Shown here: positions 47,100-57,960 of the stretch, one piece after another | Layout: the number at the start of each line of letters is the position of its first letter | Position numbering within the stretch: the stretch's first letter is position 1 | Assembly (NCBI GenBank): GCA_963678705.1 | Contig: OY783203.1 | Coordinates: 29,494,535-29,558,534 of the forward strand | Reading direction: 5' to 3' | Length of the DNA: 64,000 bases | Source: Panorpa germanica | Lineage: Eukaryota > Arthropoda > Insecta > Mecoptera > Panorpidae | The notes under the pieces: model-generated | What the model was told of the DNA's origin: nothing | Databases searched by the model: none | Seen by the model: only the letters and a program-made list of their open reading frames with translations | Made by a program: the position numbers and the translations under genes

Positions 47100-47366
47100 A
47101 GACAATAGTGAAACACATAAAATATAAATTGGAAAATGAAAATAAAATTTAATGAACATTTTTACATATTATTATATACAAGTAATTTATTTAACTTACA
47201 TGCAACATTAATTAGATTTATTAATAAATAACAATTTAAATATATCAAGACAATAAATTTTACATTATTTAACGAATATTTTTTAAAGAATAAACCAGAT
47301 CTTGCCTGCTTGCCATAGTTTATGTTTTGCATTTTGTGTAGGTTTGAAGACACCCGCCTACACTTT
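47100..47366 (-). terminator. Conserved 3' UTR and polyadenylation signals of gene 2
   Basis: On the minus strand AATAAA occurs at 47217-47222 and 47186-47191. The stretch shares 'ggcaagatctgg', 'attcgttaaataatgta' and 'ttaaataaattacttgtata' with gene 1. Confidence 0.7.
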
Positions 47367-48008
47367 TTATTTATCACTTATCGCTTTCTTTGCACACTTG
47401 AAAGACCTATGTAATCTAAAGGATGCCGTTTTAAACCTCCCTTTAACGAGGGTATGCAGTTTCATAAAGTTATCCTTTATTACTTGGTTAGTGTTGTAAA
47501 CTATTAGACTCTTGTAAGCGTCTTTAAGCAAGCGCTTGTAGGTCTCTATAATTATTAGTAAGTCGCTATTATCTTTTTTCACTCTTTCGAATCCATCTTG
47601 AATTTTCTGCGTCGTCAACGCATCGATACCCGTCCTCTGTCTACGTTTAGCATCACGTTCAATTGAAAAAACTTTGCTACTGTCTGCAATGTCATTAACT
47701 TGACTTGTGTACAGCTTTACAATAGTATCTAAACGACTCTGATTATAACACATCATCTCTCGCTGAATCTTCTCTCGCAGCATAAGTTGTCTTATATTTA
47801 CAATTAACCTTTCTTTGCGTCTACACAAACGTTGTACCTTATTTTCACTTCTTCTTATTATCCTGAGAACTTTCTCTCGGCACTTTAGTGCTACCTTAAG
47901 ATTGATGGCATCTTCTTCACCATCTGATGAAGCTAATGTTAATCTTTTCTTCGCGCTAGAAGATTCACTAACTGAACCTTTTCTTTTTTGTGATCTGGTG
48001 GAAATCAT
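47367..48008 (-). CDS. Gene 2 of the three-member family: small basic helical protein, function unknown
   Basis: 213 residues, single exon. The start at 48008 sits in the family context 'cacgaacATG'. The N-terminus (residues 1-33) is polar with two basic clusters, 'RSQKRKG' and 'AKKRL', about ten residues apart, resembling a bipartite nuclear import signal, followed by an acidic 'SDGEED'. Then come family motifs: CREKVLR..RRS at about 43-54, an R/K-rich region around 55-80, 'SLIVYNTNQVIKDNFMKLH' near the C-terminal third and 'CAKKAISDK' at the end. It is the most divergent member, with an estimated fifth to a quarter of residues shared with gene 1, although its flanks are nearly identical to those of gene 1. 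No known domain recognised. Confidence 0.8.
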   Translation of the reverse strand: MISTRSQKRKGSVSESSSAKKRLTLASSDGEEDAINLKVALKCREKVLRIIRRSENKVQRLCRRKERLIVNIRQLMLREKIQREMMCYNQSRLDTIVKLYTSQVNDIADSSKVFSIERDAKRRQRTGIDALTTQKIQDGFERVKKDNSDLLIIIETYKRLLKDAYKSLIVYNTNQVIKDNFMKLHTLVKGRFKTASFRLHRSFKCAKKAISDK

Positions 48009-48905
48009 GTTCGTGGATTCAATATTTATGTTATGATGTAGTTAACAACAAATGTTGAAGCAACACTTAAACCAAAACGAATACTGATGATGACAAAGTC
48101 TGACCTAACTGCGTTCTAAGCCAACTGTCGATCGACTGGTACAGTGCAACGTACAATGAACATTCCAATGCAATTTCTGTAGCGTTGTATTTCATTGAAA
48201 TAGAACAATAACAAATCTTGAAACTAACTCAAATACAAATACTGTTTTATTAAATTATAAAACTATTTGTTAAGAATCAATTTTATAAACAATGACAGAA
48301 CCAATGCGTAATTAAAACTGTTGAGCTCCTAGAATATCTAAACACTCCTCTATGATTTCCAGTCGTCACAAATATGGCATCTTACATATTATTTAGTAAA
48401 AATTTAAAAGGAAATAAAACCATTTACGTGTATTTATGGTTTATTTAATATAAAAACGTTACCTTTTACTTAAAAGATGTTACATAAATTCAGAGGCGGA
48501 TTCTGGTTCCTGTGTTGCCTTTTTGAGGACCAAATGCGAGTCTATCTTCCAGTATGTCGAGGCCCTTACCTTTACACACCACAGAGTCTATAGCGTCAAT
48601 GCGGAACTGCGTACAGAACTGCGTCTGTCTAAACAACGAATTAAAAAGAGTACAGGAAACACTCTTCATAAGATGCCTTAGTATTGAAAGGGCAATAATC
48701 CTTAGTAAATCTTTGCTGTTTTCGTTCTCATCCTTCTTTCATTTCTTATGTTTAGTTTGAGATATCAAATACAAGAGTTTTCTTTACATTTCTTTTTTTA
48801 TTTTTCAAGAAACTAACTTCTAAGTTTTTCTTGTTAGCTCAACTCTTTACAGCTGCATCCTGGGATTATTGTTTTAAAAGTAATGTTGTATAGTTTTCAT
48901 TTATT
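48009..48905 (-). repeat. Block C: conserved 5' flank of gene 2
   Basis: Inverted copy of 3040-3896, differing at few positions by eye, highest between about 48450 and 48880. It should hold the promoter and 5' UTR. A plus-strand frame ('KCESIFQYVEALTFTHH', 'NAELRTELRLSKQRIKK') is open for about 60 codons here but broken in the left copy. Confidence 0.75.
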
Positions 48906-49279
48906 TTACTTTTATTTAAGGGGGTATTCCAGTTTAGATTAGAACAATTGTAGGAATTATTATATTGGATGCTTCATATTTCGATACCGGCGTTTGTTTG
49001 TTTTTTTACTTTGTCGATACTTAAAGAATATACTTGTACATACAACTAAGAACCATTAAGTTTGTGTGACGTAATTTATGAATGACATCTATGCAGCTCC
49101 GTATGCACATATTTATAAACTGTGATCATAACAAGACTTCATAAACGATGATACGCAATATCGTAAACAGGTTCCCATTAAAATAAATAAATAAGTCCTG
49201 CGTCGGTAAAATCTGGTTGTAATTTATTAAAATTGAAACATGAAGGATAGTATGACTACCTATATGATTTTTAGTTTAT
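48906..49279. other. Intergenic DNA between genes 2 and 3
   Basis: Contains the repeat word 'gtgtgacgtaatttatgaat' at about 49065. No gene. Confidence 0.35.
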
Positions 49280-49516
49280 TTAAAATATTAAGGTCTTAGA
49301 CTGGACGCACACTAGTAGGTCCGGGCCAAGGAAACATTGAGAACATGAACACTTGCTTTCACACGAACTACAAATCTTGTCAATTGTCTTACTCATTGAA
49401 AAATTTGCCATTCCTTGTACAAAATAATCTAAAGCTCTGTTAAGCAGTCTATGCCACTTGTTTTTCGAATGTAATCCATAAACTGTGTTCCAAATAGCTG
49501 TACATAATGTAAACAA
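49280..49516 (-). CDS. Doubtful small cysteine-rich frame
   Basis: 78 codons on the minus strand between genes 2 and 3. The middle reads 'LLNRALDYFVQGMANFSM', followed by a dense cysteine cluster C-S-S-C-E-S-K-C-S-C-S-Q-C, then 'GPDL'. Composition is closer to coding than its surroundings, and it lies inside the gene-family block. There is no signal peptide, no paralogue in the left block, no clear polyadenylation signal and no known family. It may be an exon scrap. Low confidence. Confidence 0.25.
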   Translation of the reverse strand: MFTLCTAIWNTVYGLHSKNKWHRLLNRALDYFVQGMANFSMSKTIDKICSSCESKCSCSQCFLGPDLLVCVQSKTLIF

Positions 49517-49969
49517 TAATGGTTTGTATAGGTTAGCCCATAATAAACGCTGGTTCTTGGGCCAGGCTTAAGCCCTACCACTTTTTGTCATCGTTTGTTC
49601 TGATTTATGATTTATATCTATCTCCCTCACCTTTATGCCTCTTTTGCTCTTACTAAGCACAAATAAGTGATTCTGGCTTACTTATTTGGTGTTTACTTAG
49701 ATCATAATTTAAAAATGTCTTAAGATAAACTTATTACGCTATGGCCTTTACAAGACTATTTAGTTTTCATTTTCATACGACAAAGACAAAACTATCTTAA
49801 GGCAGTCGTGACTTCAGTGTGCGTTAAACTTAATATATTTCAAATAATAGTGGATACAACCCAACTTCTTGTAGAAAGTATAACTATTAGTTTTAACAAC
49901 ACACTTTCAATGTATCGCGCAATGATACTTCTAAGACAACAAATAAGAACAATATTATTATTTTTGTAT
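49517..49969. other. Unassigned intergenic sequence
   Basis: Nothing recognised; the 70-codon plus-strand frame at 49808-50020 overlaps the 3' UTR of gene 3. Confidence 0.3.
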
Positions 49970-50160
49970 ACAAGAAATTTATTTAATCTCAACAGTATTT
50001 ACAGTATCATGAAACAGTAATTAGATTTATTAATAATTAACCATAAAATTTTACCATGACATTACATTTTATACATTAATTGAGGAATATTATTTTCCAG
50101 AATAGCCCGATATTGCCTGCCTGCCGTAGTTCTTATTTAGTAGTCGGAACGCGGTTTAGG
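49970..50160 (-). terminator. Conserved 3' UTR and polyadenylation signals of gene 3
   Basis: AATAAA on the minus strand at 50026-50031 and 49978-49983. 'ggcaggcaatatcgggctat' and 'ttaaataaatttcttgtata' match the 3' ends of genes 1 and 2. Confidence 0.7.
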
Positions 50161-50826
50161 TTAGACGCCAGCCTCCTGTGCTTCTATATGACGTCTTATT
50201 GCTTTCTTTGCAACCTTCAAAGACGTTTTCAGCCTATTAGTTGCCACTAGAATCTGATTCTGGGAAGTTAGATACATCTTAACATACTGTTCCCTTATAA
50301 TTGGGACAGTTGAGTACGCCATTAGTGATTGTCGTATTCTCCAAGAAATAGTCTCGCATGTCTCCATAAGTTTCATAGTTTCATCATGTTGCGGAAACGC
50401 TTTTACGTAACCATCACGAATTTTTCTCATCAGCTCAGTGCCATCCTTCGACTGTCTTAGCTTAATAATATCTTCTTGACGTTTACTTGAAAATAAATTG
50501 CTTCGTTCGACTATTTCATTAACTTTCTTTTTGAACAAATCCAGTGAAATATTCAAACACTCCTGATCAGTTTGCATACGCACCAGGTCAAACTTATCTA
50601 TTATGAGAAGTTGCCTTATTCTGTGATCAATTTCTGATCTGTTCTCGACAAACGCCTTAAACTTTGCTTCACATCTTCTTGAACTTTTGATAAGATTCTC
50701 TCTGCTCTCAATAAGGATTAATGAAGCTTCCTTAAGCCGTCTTGCCTCTTCTGTATCTTCTAATGGCGCACTTCTTTTCCTCGAGGCAGGAGCTTCATCA
50801 ACTGGATCTCGCTTGTTAGATGACAT
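50161..50826 (-). CDS. Gene 3 of the three-member family: small basic helical protein, function unknown
   Basis: 221 residues, single exon, with its start at 50826 in the shared 'ctacgaacATG' context. The N-terminus has 'SRKRSAP', a candidate nuclear signal, then acidic 'EDTEEARR'. Family motifs are SRENLIK..RRC, 'IIDKFDLVRMQTDQECL' (very close to gene 1), 'IRQSLMAYSTVPIIREQYVK' and 'VAKKAIRRH'. A 10-residue tail (EAQEAGV end) extends past the other members. It looks helical throughout, with no membrane segment. By eye about a third of residues agree with gene 1. Function unknown; the three genes are tandem or inverted duplicates. Confidence 0.8.
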   Translation of the reverse strand: MSSNKRDPVDEAPASRKRSAPLEDTEEARRLKEASLILIESRENLIKSSRRCEAKFKAFVENRSEIDHRIRQLLIIDKFDLVRMQTDQECLNISLDLFKKKVNEIVERSNLFSSKRQEDIIKLRQSKDGTELMRKIRDGYVKAFPQHDETMKLMETCETISWRIRQSLMAYSTVPIIREQYVKMYLTSQNQILVATNRLKTSLKVAKKAIRRHIEAQEAGV

Positions 50827-51110
50827 GTTCGTAGATCAAAGTTAGGACTTAGTAAAAGGAATAGTGATTACTGGTGATGACACTGTCTGAAGAACAAACT
50901 GCGTTCTATGCCAACTGTCGATCGAATGGTACAGTGCAGAGTACAATGCTCATTCCAATGCACTTTCTGTAGCCTTGTATTTTTGGAAGAATAATAATAA
51001 CAAATTCTAATAATAACTCAAATACAAATACTGTTTTATTAAAATATAATAAGTGTTAAAAATCAATTTTATGAACATAATGACAGAACCAATGCGTAGT
51101 TCAAACTCTA
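50827..51110 (-). repeat. Block C, short form: conserved 5' flank of gene 3
   Basis: Matches the 300 bases before genes 1 and 2, including 'ggcatagaacgcagtttgtt' and the 'tcgatcgacagttggc' palindrome region, but lacks the distal part. Upstream of 51110 it diverges until block B at 51295. Confidence 0.75.
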
Positions 51111-51294
51111 AAACATTTATCACTGCCTCTTTCTTATGGGTGGTTTCGATTTATAGTATTAAAAGAATACTATCTCGCTTATATAAGTGCTTCTAGTTTA
51201 CGTTTTTATAGCTCTTAAATAAAAAATGGTTATAGGTAAACTAGCGGCAAACAAAACTGCCTTGTTTCAGTTTTTCTAAGTAAAAGACAAAACT

Positions 51295-51560
51295 AAAAAC
51301 CAAGTCTAATTCTAAAAATGTAACAAATTATAGATAAAACTAGTTTAATCTAAAGTAACTGAAATAAATAGAAAATTGATTTAAAATGAAATCCAAATCA
51401 TTAAAATAAGAACCCTTGGTAAACCAATTAAAAGGGACTGTGCAATTTAATATATAATAAAATAATGTAAAATACTTAAAGAAATTAAATTTAATATTTA
51501 CAAGTATTAAATGATTTATAAACTTTTATTTTTCCCTGCTGCGTTCTAGTTATTAAAGAT
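51295..51560 (-). repeat. Block B of the inverted segmental duplication, copy 2
   Basis: Reverse complement of about 2455-2700 with few differences; see that entry. Confidence 0.8.
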
Positions 51561-51620
51561 TTTACAAGTACTGATAGGGCAATGAATTCAATCACTTTCT
51601 CTCCTATTTTCCAAACTCAC

Positions 51621-51780
51621 CACTCGTTCTCATCCCAACCGTATCCCTTCTTCTTCTTCTCATTCAGAAGGTACTTATTGTGGTAAATACTCAAACGCTT
51701 TTGAATGTATTTCACCGTAAACCATTTCTTCTCTCTCCGATAACCAGAGTCTTCCACTTCCTTCTTTAGTTGTGCGCCAT
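51621..51780 (-). pseudogene. Duplicated exon fragment (block A, copy 2), frame intact
   Basis: On the minus strand, ttgtag acceptor, 160-nt exon, gtgagt donor. The frame reads D-G-A-Q-L-K-K-E-V-E-D-S-G-Y, then 'RREKKWFTVKYIQKRLSIYH', a lysine run and 'GYGWDENEW' at the donor. This copy keeps the frame that the left copy has lost. Other exons of the parent gene are not found in the window, so it is probably an exon carried along with the duplication. Family not recognised. Confidence 0.5.
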
Positions 51781-52312
51781 CTACAATGTCTTCTTTCTTA
51801 ATAATTATTTTAAATAAGCATACTTATTTGATTTGAGCAGGGTTACATGGTTACAGGGTTACATACAGGGAGACATGTATATCTGTTGATGTTTTTGTTA
51901 TTAAATACCTAACTTAATTTTCCTTTTATTTTATTTCTATTGATTATTACAACTGTTCTGCTTAGAGGACATTCAGTGATAGGTATGTAAAAATAATAAA
52001 GTATCTTGCGCGGGATGTGCCCATCGATTCATCCCTCAATTTAATAGATTCGGATTAGTTAGTTAATAGGTCCAGAGGTACTTTCTTTTTTAGTCTGTGA
52101 ACTACGGAATTATTGGACATTAGACAGCTGGCCAAATGGTTTAAATGTTCAAGTATTCTCTCAATATTAACCTAATTGACTTTAAATTTATTTTATTTAA
52201 CGTGAGTCCAATTATTACAATATTAAAATTGCAACCAATTCCAGAAAATATTGATATTGAAGATGGGGACTTGTCTAAACTTAAATTTAATTTTGTCCTG
52301 CGTAAATTTGTA
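51781..52312. other. Unassigned sequence
   Basis: The 62-codon frame at 52145-52333 ('IPENIDIEDGDLSKLK') runs into the left end of the mariner-type element at 52313. It has no family or splice support. Confidence 0.3.
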
Positions 52313-52899
52313 AGAGGCGTGTTTTTTAAGTAAGTACCGTTTTGAAATTAAAAAAAGACGTGCAAAGATATCGCAATAATTTTATTTTTACATGAAAGCC
52401 TGTACCTTAATCTACTTTTCTACATAATTTCCGTGAATATTTAGGCACTTGTCATAACGTGGCACCAGTTTTTGAATACCCTCCTCATAAAATTCTGCCG
52501 CCTGACTTGTTAACCACTGTATCACAACTGCCCACTCCGTTCTTCATCATGCACATTTGTGCGGCCATCTTTAAATGCTCTCACCCATTTCCTTACCATT
52601 CCATCACTCATAATGTTTTGTCCGTAAACTTCACAGATCTCACGATGAATATCGATCGGTTTTACGCCTTTAGCACTAAGAAATCGTATAACAGCCCGTA
52701 CTTCACAATCGGCGGGACGCACGATTGTCGGAGGCATCTTAAACACTCAGTAAACAACGTATACAATGAAGAATCAGTCTGTAATGGCGTCAGTGCGTAG
52801 ACAAGAGATGTAGGTAACCAGCGCGCATGCAGGTAACGCCGACCGTAGCGCTGCAATGGCGGAATCGCAAAACGGTACTTACTTAAAAAACATGCCTCG
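52313..52899 (-). mobile_element. Mariner-type element with catalytic core deleted, 587 bp
   Basis: Terminal inverted repeats of 32 bp ('tgttttttaagtaagtaccg' at their centre) differ at about two positions and are flanked by TA (52311-52312 and 52900-52901). Minus strand: an N-terminal DNA-binding part at 52522-52746 ('VIRFLSAKGVKPIDIHREI', 'MVRKWVRAFKDGRTNVHDEE') is joined near 52523 to the C-terminal tail in another frame ('EEGIQKLVPRYDKCLNIHGN'). The three catalytic Asp regions are missing. A different mariner lineage from the one at 20895. Confidence 0.9.
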
Positions 52900-52901
52900 T
52901 A

Positions 52902-53827
52902 TATTCGTAAAATAGTGACTACTTTCTTTTTGCACAATGTTAAATTCTTTTATTCGATGGTGATAGGCGCACTGTTCTTGTATGTTTAGGAGGACGCTGC
53001 AGAAGTCCGAACATTTTATTGATGTGCACCTCATTTCACGGAAATAGCTACCCTTTGTTGTTTGGGTTGTGTAATTATAAAGCAAAATTTAGTTATGTCA
53101 AATTTAATTACTTTGTTCTCTTTTATCATGTGATGCATGGAGTTCGCATGTACATAGGTTCATATGCGGTTCACAGAGTGTGACCTTTGTCATGATTACT
53201 TTGTGTGCATACATACAGGGGTTCATGGGAAGCCCTGCTGTCCTCATGCTCATATGCTAGGTGCAATATAGATGAACACGAATTCACTCGAAAAGTTTTT
53301 TTCAATTTTATAGGAGATATCGACAGTGACTACAACTATATTTTGTTATCAAAACCTAATACGTTTCTTATTGTTTTGTAACCGTGGAAACTAGAAAATA
53401 AGCCTTCACGTTTCACCGGTAAGTTTACTAAAGATAACAATGCCTTTGTTGTAGAGAGAGAAAGAGGTAGATAGCACCATTTCAGCAGAATGAAAGAAAA
53501 GAGGTTCTGTTATTATTTGATATGAAGGAGAGTTTCTGAAATAATTAAACTTGAATTGATATCATTATTTTAAATTTATTGTCTTTTTTATAAAGAAATC
53601 TTTCATATCTTATTGAATAAAGAGTGAGATAAATAGTCACTTTAGTTTATTTTTAATGATTGTAATTTATTTTTTAGAAACCATTTGTCAATTATTCTTT
53701 TATAATTTTATACGTATTAGATTCATTACAGGAACGATCTGTTATTCATTCTCTTACTGTCAATATGGTTTGTCACTGTTATTGGCATTTAGCACCTCCC
53801 ACACCCTCCATGTGTACCAGTCTCTAT
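52902..53827. other. AT-rich intergenic DNA
   Basis: No gene recognised. Some sequence near 53140-53220 has the ATG/CAT-rich character of the dispersed repeat at 7790 but does not align clearly. Confidence 0.3.
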
Positions 53828-54146
53828 AAGAATATTCTTTTACTTTCTTACATCATACATTTGTTATAGTTACATTTGGTATAGCTGTTGTCTCTTTTAA
53901 ATTTGAAAATATTTCTTTTAGTAGATATAAAATTCCATAATCATTTCAAAAGAGTATCATAGAAAAAGAAACAAGATATATCTGTCTCTGTTACACTTTA
54001 ATAGTTTATTTGCAAATTCATTCAATTCTGGTACGGTAGTGAGGCCACGTGAAATGATTTTGCCATTTGTAGTTCATTTCCTCGAACGAGTGAAATCAAA
54101 TTGAAATCATACGCATCTTTAATATGATGTCAAAGTGTTTACTGGG
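53828..54146. mobile_element. MITE-A, long form, left end worn
   Basis: Right end 'caaagtgtttactggg'. Body 'gatatatctgtctctgttac' and 'ggtacggtagtgaggccacg' as in 30328-30689. Left terminus not found. Confidence 0.65.
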
Positions 54147-54147
54147 A

Positions 54148-54260
54148 AATTAAATTGATTATGTATTTATTATATATATACATACATAATCGTAAACTTA
54201 TTAGGTTACTGGCAACATAGTACAAGGTCGGTGATAAGACATAATAGCATCGGAAATAGG
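54148..54260 (+). repeat. SINE tail fragment
   Basis: 'taaattgattatgtatttat', 'cgtaaacttattaggttac' and 'cctacgttaaattaattaaa' match the SINE 3' half. It directly abuts MITE-A, as at 31330-31427. Confidence 0.5.
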
Positions 54261-55270
54261 CCTACGTTAAATTAATTAAATTTTAAAAAATCTATAAAAC
54301 ACCTTTCTCTAAAAAACACACAGTATCGGTCCTGTCTATTGTGCTCGTACGATACTCGTATCATATTCGTCTGTGCTAGCGGCGTTATTAAGAGCATTAT
54401 GCTACTCACAGTTAGTAATCCTCTTAGAATAAGTTTAATCACAATTTCTAAGCATGTAGAAAATGTATTGTTGTAGAATCTCTGTGGGTAGTAATAATAT
54501 TGTTTATACAGTATACAATATTGATTATTAATTATAATATCATAATAAGTAAAGAGAAATACAAACATATTATCTCTGCAGGTAACTTGTTTCAGATAAA
54601 GCAGGAAAATATCAAACAACCCCAAACCCCAGTGGTCCAATAGGGTCGTAGGGTGGTGGGGTGATAGGACGGTAGGTCTTACTTAACCAGTATCAACCAC
54701 AGTTCGCAAATATCAACAAACAGTGAGACTGACAGGGTTGGGTGATACACATTTGTTATTTCAGTTATGTAGCTCACCAGCGAGAATTTCAGATAAAAGT
54801 ATAGTTACACTATAAAAAAATGATCAAAGAAATGCACTGTGAAAAACTGTAATAATGAATATATAAATTATAATTTCCGTCCATAAATTACGTCACAAAT
54901 TTCATGATTTTTTGTAATTTAAACTTTGTACTTTTAAGTGATAAGAAATAATGACACTGTGAGGCAGAGCATTCGCTTACTTATTTAGATTGCAATCGTA
55001 GTGCTATGCGAATGAGGGTATTTCCGCTGACATTGTATCCCTCATGCCATCGGTGAACAGTGTTCGGTTCGCTACATACTTTATTTCTCTTCCGGACGAA
55101 CATACTTCAGTAATCTATATAGTTTGGGATGTTTCTCCCACAACAAATATACTTAAGTTCCATTTTCCTCGTACACATTCAGATGCAATTTTTGCATAAA
55201 TTTCGCGAGATTATAGTCGAGAGACTGGCATTGCACACCTCAAGGAGTGGACGAAAATCAGCCATGATTT
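54261..55270. other. Intergenic DNA
   Basis: The 122-codon minus-strand frame at 54272-54640 has no recognisable motif. 54880-54920 carries the inverted 'cataaattacgtcacaaatt' repeat word. Confidence 0.3.
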
Positions 55271-55463
55271 ACTGCACACAGTGTAGTGTATAACTCATAC
55301 TGGTGTGTGTTCGGGTTCGATCCACGGAATAGAGTTAAATTTTCTGGGTTTCGTTGTTATCAAGTTAAATTACATATATAATAATAGACTTATTTTGCTG
55401 CGGTGTTGAACTATAAATATTGCATCGAAAACAGACCAACGTTAAATAAAGTAAATAAATAAA
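55271..55463 (+). mobile_element. tRNA-derived SINE
   Basis: B-box 'cgggttcgatccacgg', body 'taaattttctgggtttcgtt', tail 'gaccaacgttaaataaagta' and a TAAA-rich end. The head is more diverged than in 57770-57960. Confidence 0.65.
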
Positions 55464-56219
55464 ACTAATATGAAAGCAGGTAATTTAAATTTTTGAATAT
55501 GTTTTAAAGTTTTTAGTAATTAAAATATAGCGGCTAAAAGCGGTGTTCTTTTGTAATATATTCTTACTAGTGGATCTATCGGTAAAATCAGCTATTTTTA
55601 ATTTTGTACAGAACAACATTTTTACAATTTTTCTTTACAACATTTTTGTATATTTAATACTGCAAAGTACTGTTACTAACTGATTCCCAGCCAGTATGAC
55701 ACGGTTTTCTCATCTCTTCTTTCACTTCCTGTTTAATCAACATACCTGCTTTGTCCTGTGAGACCAGAATCCGTTTATTTAAGTTCGAGGCATGCCCTCA
55801 ATTAGTAGAAATGTTTAAAACGTATCTCCCAGCCCTGAGTATTGTTTACAGTTCACATAAGCCTATCTGTATAATCCAATTAGTGGTAAATTTGAAGTTT
55901 GTCTTAATTTCAATTAATGTAAGGTAAATATTAAAGAAGACGCAAACAATATTGTTTCATCTGTATAAGCTGTTTAATATTACTCGTATTAATTGAATAA
56001 CAGAGCATAAAGAAACAGATTTTCTATTATTTAAATACTTTACGTAATGTATGAGTTACTCAAAGAATAAAATTTAAATCATTAAAACAGCCGTCTTTTT
56101 TGTGGTGAGCAAACTGCACGAGTAAATGAATGCCAATTTATAAATGCATAAGAACTCTTTCACGCTGCAATCGTTTCTCTGTGACTTGCTTTTTAGTCAG
56201 TAGGATGTAGTCGAATTAA
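55464..56219. other. AT-rich intergenic DNA
   Basis: Nothing recognised. Confidence 0.3.
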
Positions 56220-56400
56220 TATATGCAGCATTGATTAAATATGCACATACCTTTAAATTTGCACATGCATATGACATACATTGTAGGTTTTACATCAAAA
56301 CAACATATACATAGGATATGCAATATACATGAATGTACGAGTATGTACCTTGAATATAATATGCATATAGAGGTCTTGGCCTCTAAGTGACCGATCGAAG
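56220..56400. repeat. Dispersed ATG/CAT-rich repeat, copy 3
   Basis: 'tgcacatgcatatgacatac' and 'aggttttacatcaaaacaac' match 7790-7920 and, inverted, 22187-22400. Confidence 0.5.
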
Positions 56401-56952
56401 TATGCGTATCTGTCCATATCTGTGTTTATTACTTTATTGTGGACGAAACGATTTGGGTGTGGGAGAGGGGGAGGAAAATACATTACACTTATACAGTGCT
56501 GTCAATAGAAACCGTCGATTCATCTTATGATAAAGTGTACTACGGCTAAAAAGCTGAAATACATCGTAGGTCTTTTAGTATCGCTTTTTGAAAAACTTTT
56601 ATTTCACCTCTCAGAAATCTACAATTTCAATTTTATTTGTATAAATAATTGTAAAATTACCTTTCTCAACTGTCTTAACTTACTCTGATTGGGCCCTTTT
56701 TATAGCTGGGCCTTACACTACAACCTAGTTAGACACTGGCACAATATATAATAATTACAGTATTAATATTTATAAGGGCTTAAGGGCGTCATATACCCTT
56801 AAGCCAGCTCTCTTAGTATAATATTTTTTATGAGTTCTCTATTTCGTTATAATAATCTAAGATATTAAATTAATTTTGTTATCAATATCGTATTGTTATT
56901 GCAGAAAATATAACTTTATACGAAATATACCATCTATCAATAATATAGAACA

Positions 56953-57039
56953 CAGGTCCCCAAACTTTACGAGTCCGGGCGCCATATTCAGTTATTGAAA
57001 GTACTACCCAGGTAGAAATGTATTCCCAGAATTAGCTTG
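56953..57039 (+). repeat. Possible hAT-type terminus
   Basis: 'caggtccccaaactttacga' followed by 'gtccgggcgccatatt' resembles the left end of many hAT elements. No matching right end found downstream. Confidence 0.3.
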
Positions 57040-57190
57040 GAGCATTCTAGTAATTTAAAACTTACACTTTGCCTTATACTACCTATGTGATAGGTAGAAA
57101 GTGAACCTTGGAATTAGTTTGTACTAAGGTAATAAGCTTGGAACTTTATCTGTAAGACAATTGTCTGCCTGACCTCTCGACGGAGGGGGC
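57040..57190. repeat. Dispersed repeat with 'aaccttggaattag' core, copy 3
   Basis: Two related half-units, 'gaattagcttggagcattct' and 'ccttggaattagtttgtact', then 'ctgtaagacaattgtctg'. Compare 7030-7140 and 45320-45420. Confidence 0.4.
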
Positions 57191-57769
57191 AGTGTTACTG
57201 TTAAGACTGTTAAGGCCAGATCTAATAAAACAAATTCACACTGCCATCATTCAGCCTCTTTAATTTCAGTTAATACCTAATACACGTAGCTTTCCAAGTT
57301 TACCCACGATTCAGATTACATCACTCTTTTCGAGTGATCTCTAATGCAGAGCCATATACGCATTCCAGAGTTGTTTATGTTAAGATAAGACTGCAACAGG
57401 GCGGTAGTAGCACCAAGGTTGTTCTGAGAGCGTTAGAGTGCAATATGTTCGTAATGCAACAGTAGTTTGGGAAACCCTGATAAGTAGTATTATTTACAGA
57501 TCAAAATATAATCCTCCTGTAAAGCCCCAGGATATTATATTGAAATACAAGAGATTTATTACGTTTGCAACGTCTCAAATTCTTACTAGCATAAGATACT
57601 CCGTCTCATTGAGTTCAAGGATGACTTTGGAAAATAATCAAAAGTATTCCTTACTGTGAAAAAGTGATTTACTTATTTATTTTATAATTCTTTATTCATT
57701 TTGTATGTAAAAGCTTTTCAGTAAGCAAAAAACCTATGTAATATATTGTATTTAAATTCTATGAGACGT
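57191..57769. other. Unassigned intergenic sequence
   Basis: The 73-codon frame at 57438-57659 is unsupported. Confidence 0.3.
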
Positions 57770-57960
57770 CACAGTGGCCGAGGACTTGATGCCAGAGTAC
57801 TGTGGCTTCAGGTTCGATCCTCAGACCAGCGCCTATATTTTCTAGGTTTGGTTGCAATTAAAGTTAAATTGATTATGACCTATACAATCATATCAAAACT
57901 TATTGGGCAACTGGGTAGTCCACAAATATGAGGCTCCGACAACATAAAACCTACCAACAA
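57770..57960 (+). mobile_element. tRNA-derived SINE, best copy in the window
   Basis: tRNA-like head: A-box region 'gtggccgaggacttgatgcc' and B-box 'caggttcgatcctcag'. Then 'tattttctaggtttggttgc', a unique body 'taaattgattatgacctata', and a tail ending near 'aaaacctaccaac'. This is the reference for the other SINE entries. Confidence 0.75.

Noticed and set aside
54272..54640. 122-codon minus-strand frame
   Set aside because: No motif, low-complexity AT-rich residue use and no splice or polyadenylation context.
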